Translations under genes and position numbers: made by a program | Part shown: piece by piece, positions 50,384 through 60,092 of the stretch | How the letters are laid out: the number at the start of each line of letters is the position of its first letter | How positions within the stretch are numbered: position 1 is the stretch's first letter | Notes under the pieces: model-generated | Seen by the model: the letters and a program-made list of their open reading frames with translations, nothing else | Database searches by the model: none | What the model was told of the DNA's origin: nothing | Assembly (NCBI RefSeq): GCF_014696225.1 | Contig: NZ_JACJPV010000021.1 | Location: 1-64,000 of the forward strand | DNA: 64,000 nucleotides | Source: Anabaena sp. FACHB-1237 | GTDB taxonomy: Bacteria > Cyanobacteriota > Cyanobacteriia > Cyanobacteriales > Nostocaceae | Direction: 5' to 3'

Positions 50384-53300
50384 ATGGTACTTACCAAAAT
50401 CGAGAATATGACTTCCTTTCTACAGTCTTTATCACCAACAGCCAATGTTTACTATACATCGGAGTTGTTTTTGCGTCACCGTCTACAAGTAGTAGAGGAA
50501 TTGTGGGAATCAGTGCTACGTCAAGAATGTGGACAAAACATGGTAGTTTTGTTACGACAATTGCGTGATATGTGCTCACCCGAGGGACAAGCTACTAATG
50601 ATCAAGCCTCTTCTGCGGTAGAGTTAATTGAACAGTTGAGTATTAATGAGGCTATTCGTGCTGCCCGTGCGTTTGCTCTGTACTTCCAACTGATTAATAT
50701 TATTGAACAGGAGTATGAACAAAAACAACAGGTAAATCGTTATTCTGATCCCCATACGGAAGATCAGGAAAATTATCCTAGTCTTATTTATACTCACAAC
50801 CAAAGGGAAGAAGAAGTCTCCGTAACAAAAGAAATTAATCCTGTATGGACTACGGAAGTTAAACAAAAAGGAACTTTTGCGGCTTTATTTCCCAAATTAT
50901 TTCAGTTAAATGTACCTCCCCAACAAATTCAACGTCTCATTTCTCAGTTAGATATCCGTTTAGTTTTTACCGCGCATCCTACAGAAATTGTCCGTCATAC
51001 CATCCGGGATAAACAGCGTCAAGTTGTACATTTGTTACAAAAAATGGATGAAAGCATTTCTCGCGCTGGTAGTTATCCCTGGGAAGTAGTAGAAGTCAAA
51101 GAAAGGTTGCTGGAAGAAATTCGTTTATGGTGGCGTACCGACGAATTGCATCAGTTTAAACCTACGGTATTAGATGAAGTAGACTATGCTCTTCACTATT
51201 TCCAAGAGGTACTATTTGACGGTATCACGGAACTTTATAAAAGTTTCAAGTATGCACTTAAACAAACTTTTCCTTGGTTAGAACCGCCCAGTACAAATTT
51301 CTGCTCCTTTGGTTCTTGGGTAGGCTCAGATCGAGATGGTAATCCTTCTGTAACACCGGAAGTAACATGGAAAACCGCCTGTTACCAACGGAAAATGGTA
51401 CTGGAAAGATATATTAATTCTGTGAAACAGTTAATTGAATTATTAAGTGTTTCTATGCAATGGAGTGATGTATTACCAGATTTGTTAGAATCCTTAGAGT
51501 TAGAACAGTCTAAACTAAGTGAGATATATGATGCTTTAGCGTTAAGATATAGGCAAGAGCCCTATCGTTTAAAGTTATCTTATATTTTAAAACGGTTGGA
51601 AAATACGCGCGATCGCAACTTATCACTATATAATCAAGAAACACCACAAAATGAAGATGCTCCCATGTACCGTTCAGGAGGAGAATTTTTGGGAGACTTG
51701 CGATTAATTCAACATAACTTAAAGGAAACGGGTTTAAGTTGTTCAGAACTGGATAATTTAATTTGTCAAGTAGAAATTTTTGATTTTAACTTGACACAAT
51801 TAGATATTCGTCAAGAGTCATCAAGACATTCAGATGCGTTGGATGAAATTCTTGGATATTTGCAAATTTTACCCCAAGCCTATAATGAATTATCAGAAGA
51901 ACAAAGAGTAGCTTGGTTGACATCAGAATTGCAAACTCGTAGGCCATTAATTCCTGGGGAATTACCATTTTCTGAAAAGACAAATGATGTAATTCAAACT
52001 TTTAGAACTGTGCGATCGCTACAACAAGAATTTGGCATTAACATTTGTCAAACATACATTATTAGTATGTGTAGAGAAGTGAGCGATGTTTTAGAAGTTT
52101 TACTCCTAGCAAAAGAAGCGAGTTTATTCGATCCTGTCATTGCAGTAGGAACAATTAGGGTAGTTCCTTTATTTGAAACAGTAGAAGACTTACAACGTTC
52201 TCGTAGTGTAATGAAACAACTATTTGAACTACCTTTATATAGAGCAATGTTAGCAGGAGGTTACAAACAAAACGAGTCCACAGAATCCCATTTTACCCTA
52301 AAACCTAACTTACAAGAAGTAATGCTAGGATATTCAGATAGTAATAAAGATTCAGGTTTTTTAAGTAGTAACTGGGAAATTCATAAAGCCCAAAAATCAC
52401 TACAGAAAATAGCTGAAGGATATGGATTAAATTTAAGAATTTTTCATGGACGAGGTGGTTCAGTAGGTAGGGGAGGCGGACCTGCTTACGAAGCGATTTT
52501 AGCACAACCAGGTCATAGCATTAGTGGGCGAATTAAAATTACTGAACAAGGGGAGGTATTAGCTTCCAAATATTCTCTATTAGACTTAGCTTTATATCAT
52601 TTAGAAACTATTACCACAGCAGTAATAGAAGCAAGTTTATTAGGAACAGGGTTTGATGATATTGAACCTTGGAATGAAATTATGGAAGAATTATCAGCCA
52701 AGTCTCGACAACATTACCGTCATTTAATCTATGAACAACCAGACTTTATAGATTTCTTCCATCAAGTTACACCCATCGAAGAAATTAGTCAATTACAAAT
52801 TAGTTCTCGTCCAGCGCGTCGTCCTTCTGGCAAAAGAGATTTAAGCAGTTTAAGGGCAATTCCTTGGGTATTTAGTTGGACACAAACGCGGTTTTTATTA
52901 CCTTCTTGGTATGGGGTTGGTACTGCATTACAGGAATTTTTGGATGAAGAACCAGAACAACATTTGAAATTGTTGCGTTATTTTTATTTGAAATGGCCAT
53001 TTTTCAAAATGGTAATTTCTAAAGCAGAAATGACTCTAGCAAAAGTAGATATTGAGATGGCGCGTCATTATGTGCGAGAATTATCTCATCCTCAAGATAG
53101 GGAAAGATTTGAAAAGGTATTTCAGCAAATAGCGAATGAATTTTATCTCACAAGAGATTTAGTTTTGCAAATTACTGGCCATGAAAAACTATTAGATGGA
53201 GATCCAGTTTTACAGCGTTCTGTACAATTAAGAAATGGGACAATAGTACCTTTAGGTTTCATCCAAGTTTCCATTCTCAAAAGACTAAGACAGTCGAAAA

Positions 53301-53413
53301 ATGCGAATACCACTACAGGTGTAATTCACTCACGTTATAGTAAAGGAGAATTACTCAGAGGTGCCTTATTAACTATTAATGGTATTGCTGCGGGAATGAG
53401 AAATACAGGTTGA
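50384..53413 (+). CDS. ppc: Phosphoenolpyruvate carboxylase
   Basis: 1009 residues, normal for cyanobacteria. It fixes bicarbonate onto PEP to give oxaloacetate, the anaplerotic feed for the TCA pathway and nitrogen assimilation. Catalytic and binding motifs: [12 protein letters not shown] (catalytic His near 198), [49 protein letters not shown] and [13 protein letters not shown]. The C-terminal [17 protein letters not shown] ends with the required Gly. No N-terminal regulatory phosphorylation Ser of the plant type. Monocistronic. Confidence 0.98.
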   Translation: MVLTKIENMTSFLQSLSPTANVYYTSELFLRHRLQVVEELWESVLRQECGQNMVVLLRQLRDMCSPEGQATNDQASSAVELIEQLSINEAIRAARAFALYFQLINIIEQEYEQKQQVNRYSDPHTEDQENYPSLIYTHNQREEEVSVTKEINPVWTTEVKQKGTFAALFPKLFQLNVPPQQIQRLISQLDIRLVFTAHPTEIVRHTIRDKQRQVVHLLQKMDESISRAGSYPWEVVEVKERLLEEIRLWWRTDELHQFKPTVLDEVDYALHYFQEVLFDGITELYKSFKYALKQTFPWLEPPSTNFCSFGSWVGSDRDGNPSVTPEVTWKTACYQRKMVLERYINSVKQLIELLSVSMQWSDVLPDLLESLELEQSKLSEIYDALALRYRQEPYRLKLSYILKRLENTRDRNLSLYNQETPQNEDAPMYRSGGEFLGDLRLIQHNLKETGLSCSELDNLICQVEIFDFNLTQLDIRQESSRHSDALDEILGYLQILPQAYNELSEEQRVAWLTSELQTRRPLIPGELPFSEKTNDVIQTFRTVRSLQQEFGINICQTYIISMCREVSDVLEVLLLAKEASLFDPVIAVGTIRVVPLFETVEDLQRSRSVMKQLFELPLYRAMLAGGYKQNESTESHFTLKPNLQEVMLGYSDSNKDSGFLSSNWEIHKAQKSLQKIAEGYGLNLRIFHGRGGSVGRGGGPAYEAILAQPGHSISGRIKITEQGEVLASKYSLLDLALYHLETITTAVIEASLLGTGFDDIEPWNEIMEELSAKSRQHYRHLIYEQPDFIDFFHQVTPIEEISQLQISSRPARRPSGKRDLSSLRAIPWVFSWTQTRFLLPSWYGVGTALQEFLDEEPEQHLKLLRYFYLKWPFFKMVISKAEMTLAKVDIEMARHYVRELSHPQDRERFEKVFQQIANEFYLTRDLVLQITGHEKLLDGDPVLQRSVQLRNGTIVPLGFIQVSILKRLRQSKNANTTTGVIHSRYSKGELLRGALLTINGIAAGMRNTG

Positions 53414-53457
53414 TGTTTTCAGGAGAAGATCCCCGACTTGTTTTTTTCATCTTGTAT

Positions 53458-53605
53458 AGGACTTACGCAAGTGTTACACTAAAAAATCTGTTCAGTGGGT
53501 GCGTCAGATATCAACAATTTGGTTATTTACATGATTTATACTGTCTGACGTGGTTGGTGAGCTTGTCGAACTACACCCTACCAATGTACCAGTTGCGTAA
53601 GTCCT
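53458..53605 (+). mobile_element. MITE family C copy with perfect 13-bp TIRs, inside a REP hairpin
   Basis: AGGACTTACGCAA at 53458 and TTGCGTAAGTCCT ending 53605 are perfect inverted repeats. Outside it, GATCCCCGACTTG (53428-53440) and CAAGTTGGGGATC (about 53634-53646) are the two arms of a REP-family hairpin, now separated. The gene-free stretch 53414-53766 contains nothing else. Confidence 0.88.
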
Positions 53606-53766
53606 GTTGTAGACAAATCATAAATTGATATGACAAGTTGGGGATCTGCTAAATTGGTATTTTAATCCCAAAAAATTCTTGAGTATTGTGGACTGAATAT
53701 AAGGCCAAAGATCATCAATTACATATCCCTCAACTTCTACCTTTTTTGTAAAAGCTGTTACCTGAT

Positions 53767-54036
53767 ATGAAACAAATGATGAAAAATCCTATTTTGCTGT
53801 GTACTTTTTTAGCTTTATCATCGGGTTTTTTTGGAGGTTTGATCACTGCACAAGTTATGGTGACATTAGCAAGCCAAAAATGTCAAAAAAGCCCAAATAC
53901 AATTTGGGGGTTTACACAAATATGTCATACTTGGATAGCACCAGCAGCAATTTTGCAAGGTAGTACAGCGGGTATTTGGACTGGTACTGTTTTAGGGGCT
54001 TTTGTCGGTGGTTTAATGGTGAGAAAACCTATGTAG
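53767..54036 (+). CDS. Small membrane protein, unknown
   Basis: 89 residues, two hydrophobic helices (ILLCTFLALSSGFFGGLITAQVMV and GIWTGTVLGAFVGGLMV) joined by a loop with two Cys (KCQKSPNTIWGFTQICHTW) that could form a disulfide. Glycine-rich helix faces suggest oligomerisation. I do not recognise the family. The start MKQMMKN fits a short positively charged N-terminus. Confidence 0.6.
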   Translation: MKQMMKNPILLCTFLALSSGFFGGLITAQVMVTLASQKCQKSPNTIWGFTQICHTWIAPAAILQGSTAGIWTGTVLGAFVGGLMVRKPM

Positions 54037-54336
54037 CTATCAGCAGTGAGCTAATTTCTAAGTAGTACAAGCATCTTGCTTGTATTTTCAGCAGCAATTC
54101 AATTCTCATTTTCAAACCAGTTTACGCTATTTAAGCGAACTGCTTCCAGCAGCGCTTCGCTATCGCTAGAATTTTTAAGAATTGTAAACAGCTTGTTGTA
54201 TAAGGGTTTTTATGTCATGAGATTCTTAAAATGAGAATTGCTGTATTTTCAGTATCTTACTTGTATTTTAAGCATTTTGCTTGTATTATAAATATCTTGT
54301 CACCCCCTATCTAAGTCAAAAATACAACAATTAATC
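54037..54336. other. Gene-free stretch with a partial family A core
   Basis: AGTAGTACAAGCATCTTGCTTGTATTTT at about 54063-54090 holds the family A hairpin without the element termini. Related TTGCTTGTATTTTAAG-type fragments follow around 54250-54290, as if the hairpin tail had been reiterated and decayed. No ORF. Confidence 0.5.
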
Positions 54337-54642
54337 ATGACTACTGAAATTCCTGTTACAAATCAAACTACTACTGGTGCTGATGCTGTGGATCAAGCGA
54401 TCGCTCAAGGTATAGATTTTGACGGTTCACCCATTCCTACTGCTAAGATAGAATTATATAATCAAGTTATGGGATTAGAAGCTGGAAGACAGCGCAGTGG
54501 TGTATCTAATACTATGCGTTCTCGTATAGTTCGCATCGGTGCTAAACATATACCCCAAGTCGAACTGGATGAAAAACTGATAGCTGCTGGTTTTGCACCT
54601 CTGAAAGAAAAGGAAATTGCTTTTTTCTACGGCGGTAAGTGA
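54337..54642 (+). CDS. DUF4090-family protein
   Basis: 101 residues. The block GIDFDGSPIPTAKIELYNQVMGLEAGRQRSG, then SNTMRSRIVRIGAKHIPQ and GFAPLKEKEIAFFYGGK, match the small cyanobacterial DUF4090 family of unknown function. Soluble; HIP1 site near the start. Convergent with prfB. Confidence 0.8.
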   Translation: MTTEIPVTNQTTTGADAVDQAIAQGIDFDGSPIPTAKIELYNQVMGLEAGRQRSGVSNTMRSRIVRIGAKHIPQVELDEKLIAAGFAPLKEKEIAFFYGGK

Positions 54643-54736
54643 CATATAATCATATATTCATATATTCATTAAGGGTTTATTACTGCTAAACCCATTCCAT
54701 GAGTCAGGAGTCAGAATACAGAAGTTTATCCCTGCA

Positions 54737-54765
54737 CTCCGGGCGAACGGACGTTCGCCCCTACC
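54737..54765 (-). repeat. GTAG-capped REP-like hairpin
   Basis: GGGCGAAC-GGAC-GTTCGCCC (54741-54760); on the minus strand it starts with GTAG. It lies 10 bp past the prfB stop and could terminate that transcript. Confidence 0.75.
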
Positions 54766-54769
54766 GCAC

Positions 54770-55892
54770 TTATACCTGTCCATCGCTTACTATTTGGTTT
54801 TCTTGCCGTAAATAGGCTTGAATAAACATATCTATTTCTCCATTCATAATATCAGTAATAGCTGTAGTTTCTACGTTTGTACGTAAGTCTTTAACCATTT
54901 GATAGGGATGAAATACATAGTTACGAATTTGATTACCCCAAGACGCTTCCACCATATCGCCGCGAATTTCCGCAATTTCTTTGGCGCGTTGTTGTTTAGC
55001 AATAACAAGTAATCTTGCTTTAAGTCTTGCTAGTGCCTTTTCTTTATTTTGCAGTTGCGATCGCTCTTCTGTGCATCTCACTGCTAAACCTGTAGGTAAG
55101 TGAACTATCCTCACTGCGGTTTCTACTTTATTAACATTTTGACCTCCTTTTCCACCCGCCCTCGATGTAGTAATTTCTAGGTCATTTTCTGGTATATCTA
55201 ATTGTACTGAGTTATCTATTTGCGGCATTACTTCCACACCTGCAAAGCTGGTTTGTCTTTTACCATTGGCGTTAAATGGCGATATTCTGACTAGTCTGTG
55301 TGTTCCTGTTTCTGAACGCAAATACCCGTAAGCATACTTACCTGTAATTTCCAATGTAGCAGATTTTATACCTGCTTCATCACCTTCTGACTCTTCAGCC
55401 AATGTAACTTTATAGCCATGAAATTCTGCCCATCTGGTGTACATCCGCATCAGCATAAATGCCCAATCTTGAGCATCTGTACCACCTGCACCAGCATTAA
55501 TAGTTAATACAGCGCCCTCAGCATCATAAGTACCAGATAATAACTGTTCTAATTCCCACTGATCTAACTCATGATTTAATTTGTTAATAGTGGTTTCTGC
55601 TTCTTCTAATAGTGATGTATCCGTTTCCAGTTCTAGTAATTCTACAACGGCTTTAGTATCATCTAGGTATTTGTGCCATTGGTGATACTGTTCTAAATGG
55701 GATTTAAGATCATTAAGTTCTTGTAAAGTTTGCTGGGCTGTATTTTGATTGTCCCAGAATTGTGTTTGACTAGATAATTGTTCTAAGTCGTGAATTTTAG
55801 CTTGTAGTGCGGGGATGTCAAAGATAGTCCTGAGTTTTACCCAGGCGGTTAGCTAACAATTCGATTTCGCGTTTAATGTCGAGGACTTCCAT
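54770..55892 (-). CDS. prfB: Peptide chain release factor 2, with programmed +1 frameshift
   Basis: Recognises UGA/UAA and triggers peptide release with GGQ ([16 protein letters not shown]). The ATG is at 55892. Zero frame: 24 codons ([20 protein letters not shown] then QDYL), then an in-frame TGA at 55820-55818. The signal CAGGACTATCTTTGAC contains the classical slippery CTT TGA C with an AGGA Shine-Dalgarno-like box upstream, as in E. coli prfB. Shifting +1 onto GAC (55819) opens a frame running without interruption to 54770, giving about 373 residues, the normal RF2 length. This is autoregulation by RF2 level, not a mutation. The ATG lies one base after the stop of the upstream kinase gene, so translation is likely coupled. 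Confidence 0.95.
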
Positions 55893-55893
55893 T

Positions 55894-57963
55894 TTATTGT
55901 ATATTTGGTAAGATTTGGTTTTGAGTTTGGATTTTGTTACGGGCGTTGATAGCCTCTTGATAATCTGGTTTATATTTTATCGCTTTTTCGTAAGATGCGA
56001 TCGCTTGTGAATATTTCCCCAAAAGTACTAGAGCATTACCCCTACTATACCAACTTTCGTAATGATTGATTTTATAACGTACTGCTTGATCATAGGAGGC
56101 GATCGCTTGTGGATATTGTTGTAATTGATATTGTGTGTTTCCCAAATTATACCATAACAAATAATCATTTTTTTGTAGATTGAGGGCTTGGCGATAAGAT
56201 TCCATAGCCTCAGTATATCTTTTTACTTGATGTAATGCCCAACCTCGATTATACAATGCTTGATATTGTTTAGGGTTAGATTTAATAACTTCATTCCAAG
56301 AATCTATCGCTTCAGGATACCTTTTTAATGTCATTAATACATTACTTCTGGACAACCAGGCCGCTTGATTTTTAGGATTATATTTCACCGTTTCTTGATA
56401 GGCTTCCACCGCTTCTTGATAACGGTTTAAATTCACTAAACAATTACCTAAATTATACCAAGCCCCATCATAATCTGGTTTTAATTCTACAGCTTTTCTA
56501 TAAGCAGTAACTCCTACCTCATATTGTTTCATTAATTGATAAGAATAACCCTGATTATACCATAATTTTGGATTATCTGGTTGTAATTCTATGGCTTTTT
56601 CGTAGGATTTTACAGCATTATTATATTGATTTAATTTTTGAAATACATCACCTTTACCTTGCCAAATTTCCGGATCATCATTTTGCAATTGTAAGGCTTT
56701 ATCAAAACTAGCTAATGCTTCAGAATAACGCTGTAAATTAATCAAAGCAAAACCGCGATTTTTCCAAGCATCTAAATAATCTGGTTGCATTTGAATTGTT
56801 TGATCATAGATTTTTAAGGCTTTTTCATATTGCTTTAATTGAAATAATACTTTTCCTTGACCATATAAACTAGCAACATCTTGAGGATTAAGTTCTACCG
56901 CTTTTTTATAAGCTGATAAAGCCTCTTCATAACGTTGTAATTGTAAAAGTGTATTACCTTGTTTATATAAAGCTACAGCATTATGTTCATTAATATATTT
57001 TAGTACAAAAAAACCACCAATACTACCAATAAATAATAAAAACATTGCCAAAAATAACTTAGGTAATATATTTTTTTTAGGTTGTTTTTGCTGACTATTA
57101 TTAACGGGTTTATGTGCTATGGGAGAAATAATAATTGTCTGAGATTTATGTTTATTTAATTCTTGTAAAGCTATATTAGCAGAAGCATAACGTTGACGAA
57201 AATCATAACAAATCATCTTATTTAAAAACTCAGCAAATTCTGGACTTACATTAGCGAAATTTTCCCAAATGATCTCATTAGTATCCCCATCTTTTTCTAA
57301 TTGCTGAGGAGATAGACCAGTTAATGCTTGAATAGCAATAATTCCTAAAGCGTAGATATCACTGCTATATTTTGGTGTACCTTGTGCTTGTTCACTGGGA
57401 ATATAACCAGGAGTACCAATAGCAATTGTAGCTTTAGTTATTCCTGGAGAATTTATTAATTGACTGGTAATTTCTTTAACTGCACCAAAATCAATTAAAA
57501 TTAATTTATCATCGGTTTCTCTTCTGATAATATTGCGTGGGTTAACATCACGATGAATTACTTTTTGTTCATGAACAAAAGCCAAAATTTCTAATATTTC
57601 TTCAATGAGAGAAATAACTTCATTTTGACTGAAAATTTTACCTGGGGTTAATTCTTGACTCAGGTTATTACCAACTATTAATTCTTGTACTAAATAAAAT
57701 TCTGCATTTTCTTCAAAATATGCTAAAAGTTGAGGAATGCGATCGTGTGTACCCAGTTTATATAAAACCTGTGCTTCTGTATCAAATAAACGTCTAGCTA
57801 CATCTAAAGTAGTAGTATCACTAGATTGAGGTTTGAGTTTTTTGACTACGCACTGAGGTATACCTGGTAATTGTGTATCATTAGCAACGTAAGTTTCCCC
57901 AAAACCTCCTCCTCCCAAGTAGCTAATAATTTGATATCTATTTACGAGTGTGGTTCCTAGCAT
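55894..57963 (-). CDS. Ser/Thr protein kinase with transmembrane helix and ten TPRs
   Basis: 689 residues. Kinase domain at 1-275: YLGGGGFGETYVAND, HRDVNPRNII and DFGAVKEI, the usual cyanobacterial form with Val-Asn instead of Leu-Lys in the catalytic loop. A transmembrane helix (LFLAMFLLFIGSIGGFFVL) near 300-320 is followed by ten consecutive 34-residue tetratricopeptide repeats (about 335-675), each with the W-G-Y-A-P pattern. The kinase would face the cytoplasm and the TPRs the other side, if the topology is simple. The stop lies one base before the prfB start. Role unknown; probably a protein-interaction-coupled kinase. Confidence 0.93.
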   Translation of the reverse strand: MLGTTLVNRYQIISYLGGGGFGETYVANDTQLPGIPQCVVKKLKPQSSDTTTLDVARRLFDTEAQVLYKLGTHDRIPQLLAYFEENAEFYLVQELIVGNNLSQELTPGKIFSQNEVISLIEEILEILAFVHEQKVIHRDVNPRNIIRRETDDKLILIDFGAVKEITSQLINSPGITKATIAIGTPGYIPSEQAQGTPKYSSDIYALGIIAIQALTGLSPQQLEKDGDTNEIIWENFANVSPEFAEFLNKMICYDFRQRYASANIALQELNKHKSQTIIISPIAHKPVNNSQQKQPKKNILPKLFLAMFLLFIGSIGGFFVLKYINEHNAVALYKQGNTLLQLQRYEEALSAYKKAVELNPQDVASLYGQGKVLFQLKQYEKALKIYDQTIQMQPDYLDAWKNRGFALINLQRYSEALASFDKALQLQNDDPEIWQGKGDVFQKLNQYNNAVKSYEKAIELQPDNPKLWYNQGYSYQLMKQYEVGVTAYRKAVELKPDYDGAWYNLGNCLVNLNRYQEAVEAYQETVKYNPKNQAAWLSRSNVLMTLKRYPEAIDSWNEVIKSNPKQYQALYNRGWALHQVKRYTEAMESYRQALNLQKNDYLLWYNLGNTQYQLQQYPQAIASYDQAVRYKINHYESWYSRGNALVLLGKYSQAIASYEKAIKYKPDYQEAINARNKIQTQNQILPNIQ

Positions 57964-58005
57964 TTGATGATTTTTCTCTATATGATCTATACATTGAGAT
58001 TACCC

Positions 58006-58040
58006 CAGATCCCCGACTTCTTAAATAAGTCGGGGATCTG
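58006..58040. repeat. REP-like hairpin (GATCCCCGACTTCTT family)
   Basis: CAGATCCCCGACTT pairs perfectly with AAGTCGGGGATCTG. It lies between the divergent kinase/TPR and rhomboid-like genes, so it is not a terminator for either. Confidence 0.85.
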
Positions 58041-58121
58041 ATAGATTGCTGATTACTGATTGCTATTATATGTTAAATTATTACTATTGTGCCGCATAGT
58101 AACGGATGTATTCAGGAAACA

Positions 58122-58820
58122 ATGATTCCTATTAGTGATCATATTCATACTCGGAAGAAACCAATTATTAATTATTGGTTAATTGGGGTAAATTTAGCAA
58201 TATTTTTCTGGGAAATTCAATTAAGTGTCACAGAAAATTTAGGGAATTTAATTAATAATTGGGGAATAATTCCAGCACAGACAAATGTAGCTATTTATAA
58301 TGCTTTGTTTAATAATACTGCTGCCTGGATAGTGGTTTTTTGGCGGTTACTTTCTTTACCTATTTCTCTATTTTTACATGGTAGTTTTAGCCAAATTTTA
58401 GGGAATATGTTATTTTTATGGGTTTTTGGGAGGACATTAGAAGGTGTTTTAGGACATAGAACTTATTTAATACTTTTTGTGACTGCTGGTGTATTTTCCG
58501 GCATAGTAATTACTTTGTTAGCACCAAATTTAGCAATACCAATAGTGGGGGCTAATGCTGGTATTGCTGCTATTTTAGGTGCTTATTTGATCAGGTTTCC
58601 CAAATCAAAAATTTATTCAGTAATTCCTTTACTAGTCGTTTATATACCGATGGAAGTTCCTGGTTTACTTTACCTATTTTGGTGGTTTATACAGCAATCT
58701 TTTTACGGAATTGGTGGACTAAATGTATCAGGTGGTGTTAATCAGTCTAGTGTAACCTACTGGGGACAATTTGCGGCTTTAGTTACGGGCGCTGCTTTCA
58801 TGAAAATGAGATGGAGATAA
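58122..58820 (+). CDS. Rhomboid-family membrane protein lacking catalytic residues
   Basis: 232 residues from ATG 58122 (MIPISDHIHTRKKPIINYW), the usual rhomboid N-terminus; a GTG at 58089 is less likely. Six hydrophobic segments. The fold is recognisable: GNMLFLWVFGRTLEGVLGH. The catalytic Ser motif G.SG reads GANAGI (Ser to Asn), the TM2 His position reads FSQILGNM (His to Gln), and the C-terminal His in the sixth helix is Gln (WGQFAAL). So it is probably an inactive rhomboid (pseudoprotease). The stop codon TAA is the first three bases of a family A MITE; the original C-terminus may have been longer. Confidence 0.85.
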   Translation: MIPISDHIHTRKKPIINYWLIGVNLAIFFWEIQLSVTENLGNLINNWGIIPAQTNVAIYNALFNNTAAWIVVFWRLLSLPISLFLHGSFSQILGNMLFLWVFGRTLEGVLGHRTYLILFVTAGVFSGIVITLLAPNLAIPIVGANAGIAAILGAYLIRFPKSKIYSVIPLLVVYIPMEVPGLLYLFWWFIQQSFYGIGGLNVSGGVNQSSVTYWGQFAALVTGAAFMKMRWR

Positions 58821-58921
58821 GCTAATGTGCAGCACTCACTGTATGATTAAAAAACCTGAAGTTACAGTAGCACAAGCATCTTGCCTGTATTAATTATTCA
58901 AGTTAAAGGCACAACAGCTTA
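58818..58921 (+). mobile_element. MITE family A, copy overlapping the rhomboid-like stop
   Basis: From TAAGCTAATGTGC at 58818 to the terminal TTA at 58921, with one change in the hairpin (TTGCCTGT). A partial family C end (AGGACTTACCCAAGTGTCAC) starts at 58945. The rest of 58922-59134 contains only the terminator described next. Confidence 0.85.
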
Positions 58922-59056
58922 ATTCATCAATTGCCCACCTACTTAGGACTTACCCAAGTGTCACACCAAAAATCTTTTGTAGGGTGTGGTTGGTTAGATT
59001 AACCATGTTATCCTGTGGACTAGATAAGGCCCACACTTCTAGGACAAATCAGGAAG

Positions 59057-59092
59057 AAAAGCTAACTTTTGTTAAAATTAGTTAGCTTTTTT
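59057..59092. terminator. Hairpin terminator
   Basis: AAAAGCTAAC pairs with GTTAGCTTTT across a 14-nt loop and is followed by T. It lies downstream of both convergent genes (rhomboid-like and thioredoxin-like) and can work for both. Confidence 0.75.
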
Positions 59093-59134
59093 GTATCGGT
59101 TTATAGAGTTATATTATGAAGTGTCAATCCTAGA

Positions 59135-59542
59135 TTATTTGTTTAAATGCTGTTTATCTCCTCCCACCTCTAAAAGTCCACGGTTAATAAATAAAGGTTG
59201 GAAACTGTGATCCTTAATATTATAGTTGTGTTTTATTCCATCTAGGGCTAGACGCAAATCATTCCTACCCTGAAAACCTTCTAAACGTTGTTTAACAGTT
59301 CCCCTTTCTATTAGAAGTAACGTTGGTAGTGTTTTTAGTTCATAGGTATTACATAACTTGAAATTTTGATCAGCATTTATCGTGACTAATTTCATTTCCG
59401 TACCACATTGTGCTTGAAATTGCAATAGTATCGGATGTATGATTTTGCATAATTTACACCAGGGTGCTTCAAAGTCCACTAAAACCGGAACTTGAGATTC
59501 TAAAACTTCTTGAGTAAAGGTTCGTTCAGTAACCAACAACAC
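59135..59542 (-). CDS. Thioredoxin-family protein
   Basis: About 135 residues. Active site WCKLCK (Cys-Lys-Leu-Cys, unusual in place of CGPC), with FEAPWCKLC, LKTLPTLLLIERG and cis-Pro in place. I use the GTG at 59542, because GGAGG lies seven bases upstream; a GTG at 59557 overlaps that box. A basic/hydrophilic extension of about 30 residues follows the fold. The altered CxxC suggests a different redox potential or client. Cytoplasmic. Confidence 0.85.
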   Translation of the reverse strand: MLLVTERTFTQEVLESQVPVLVDFEAPWCKLCKIIHPILLQFQAQCGTEMKLVTINADQNFKLCNTYELKTLPTLLLIERGTVKQRLEGFQGRNDLRLALDGIKHNYNIKDHSFQPLFINRGLLEVGGDKQHLNK

Positions 59543-59557
59543 TATGACACCTCCCAC

Positions 59558-60092
59558 ATTGTCAGATATATGAAAATTTGCTACCAGTAGGAGTCAGGAG
59601 ATTCAGGAGTGACTAAGTCAGAATGAGGAATTTTATCCCTCCTCCCTGCTCCCTAATATCTTGTTGACAAAAAAGCCAACGTGAGGTAAGGAACAGCTTT
59701 TTTGAAATATTGACATTGTAATTTGTCTTTGTTGGTTATTTATAAATAGATATAGAAGAGTTAGAGAGATAGAAAAAAATGGAAAATGAGAATTTTTACT
59801 TATTGTTTATTCCTGATTTCCTGCTCCCTGTATTCTCTTATATAAATAACTGACATTATAGCGGTATGTACTTGAATGAGATACAACTGAGGACAAAACA
59901 TAGACGTTAAGAGACCTTTAATTCTGTTCCCTGATCCTTCTTGCTCCCTGCTATAATGACAAATTTCAATGTCACTCAAAAAATATTTACTGATAGCTAG
60001 TGGAATTGATCCTACATTGTTTTGGTAGCAAGTGATCAGCCCAAATTATGATCAAATTTCTATTTTTGGGGAATTTGAGGGATCAAGGCAAA
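59558..60092. other. Gene-free stretch with reiterated CTCCCTGCTCCCT blocks
   Basis: CTCCCTGCTCCCTAAT (about 59640), CCTGCTCCCTGTATTC (59819) and CTTGCTCCCTGCT (59938) are decayed copies of one short pyrimidine-rich repeat. No ORF and no MITE termini. Confidence 0.4.

Noticed and set aside
55818..55820. prfB as a frameshifted pseudogene
   Set aside because: The TGA sits in the classical RF2 programmed frameshift signal and the rest of the gene is intact.
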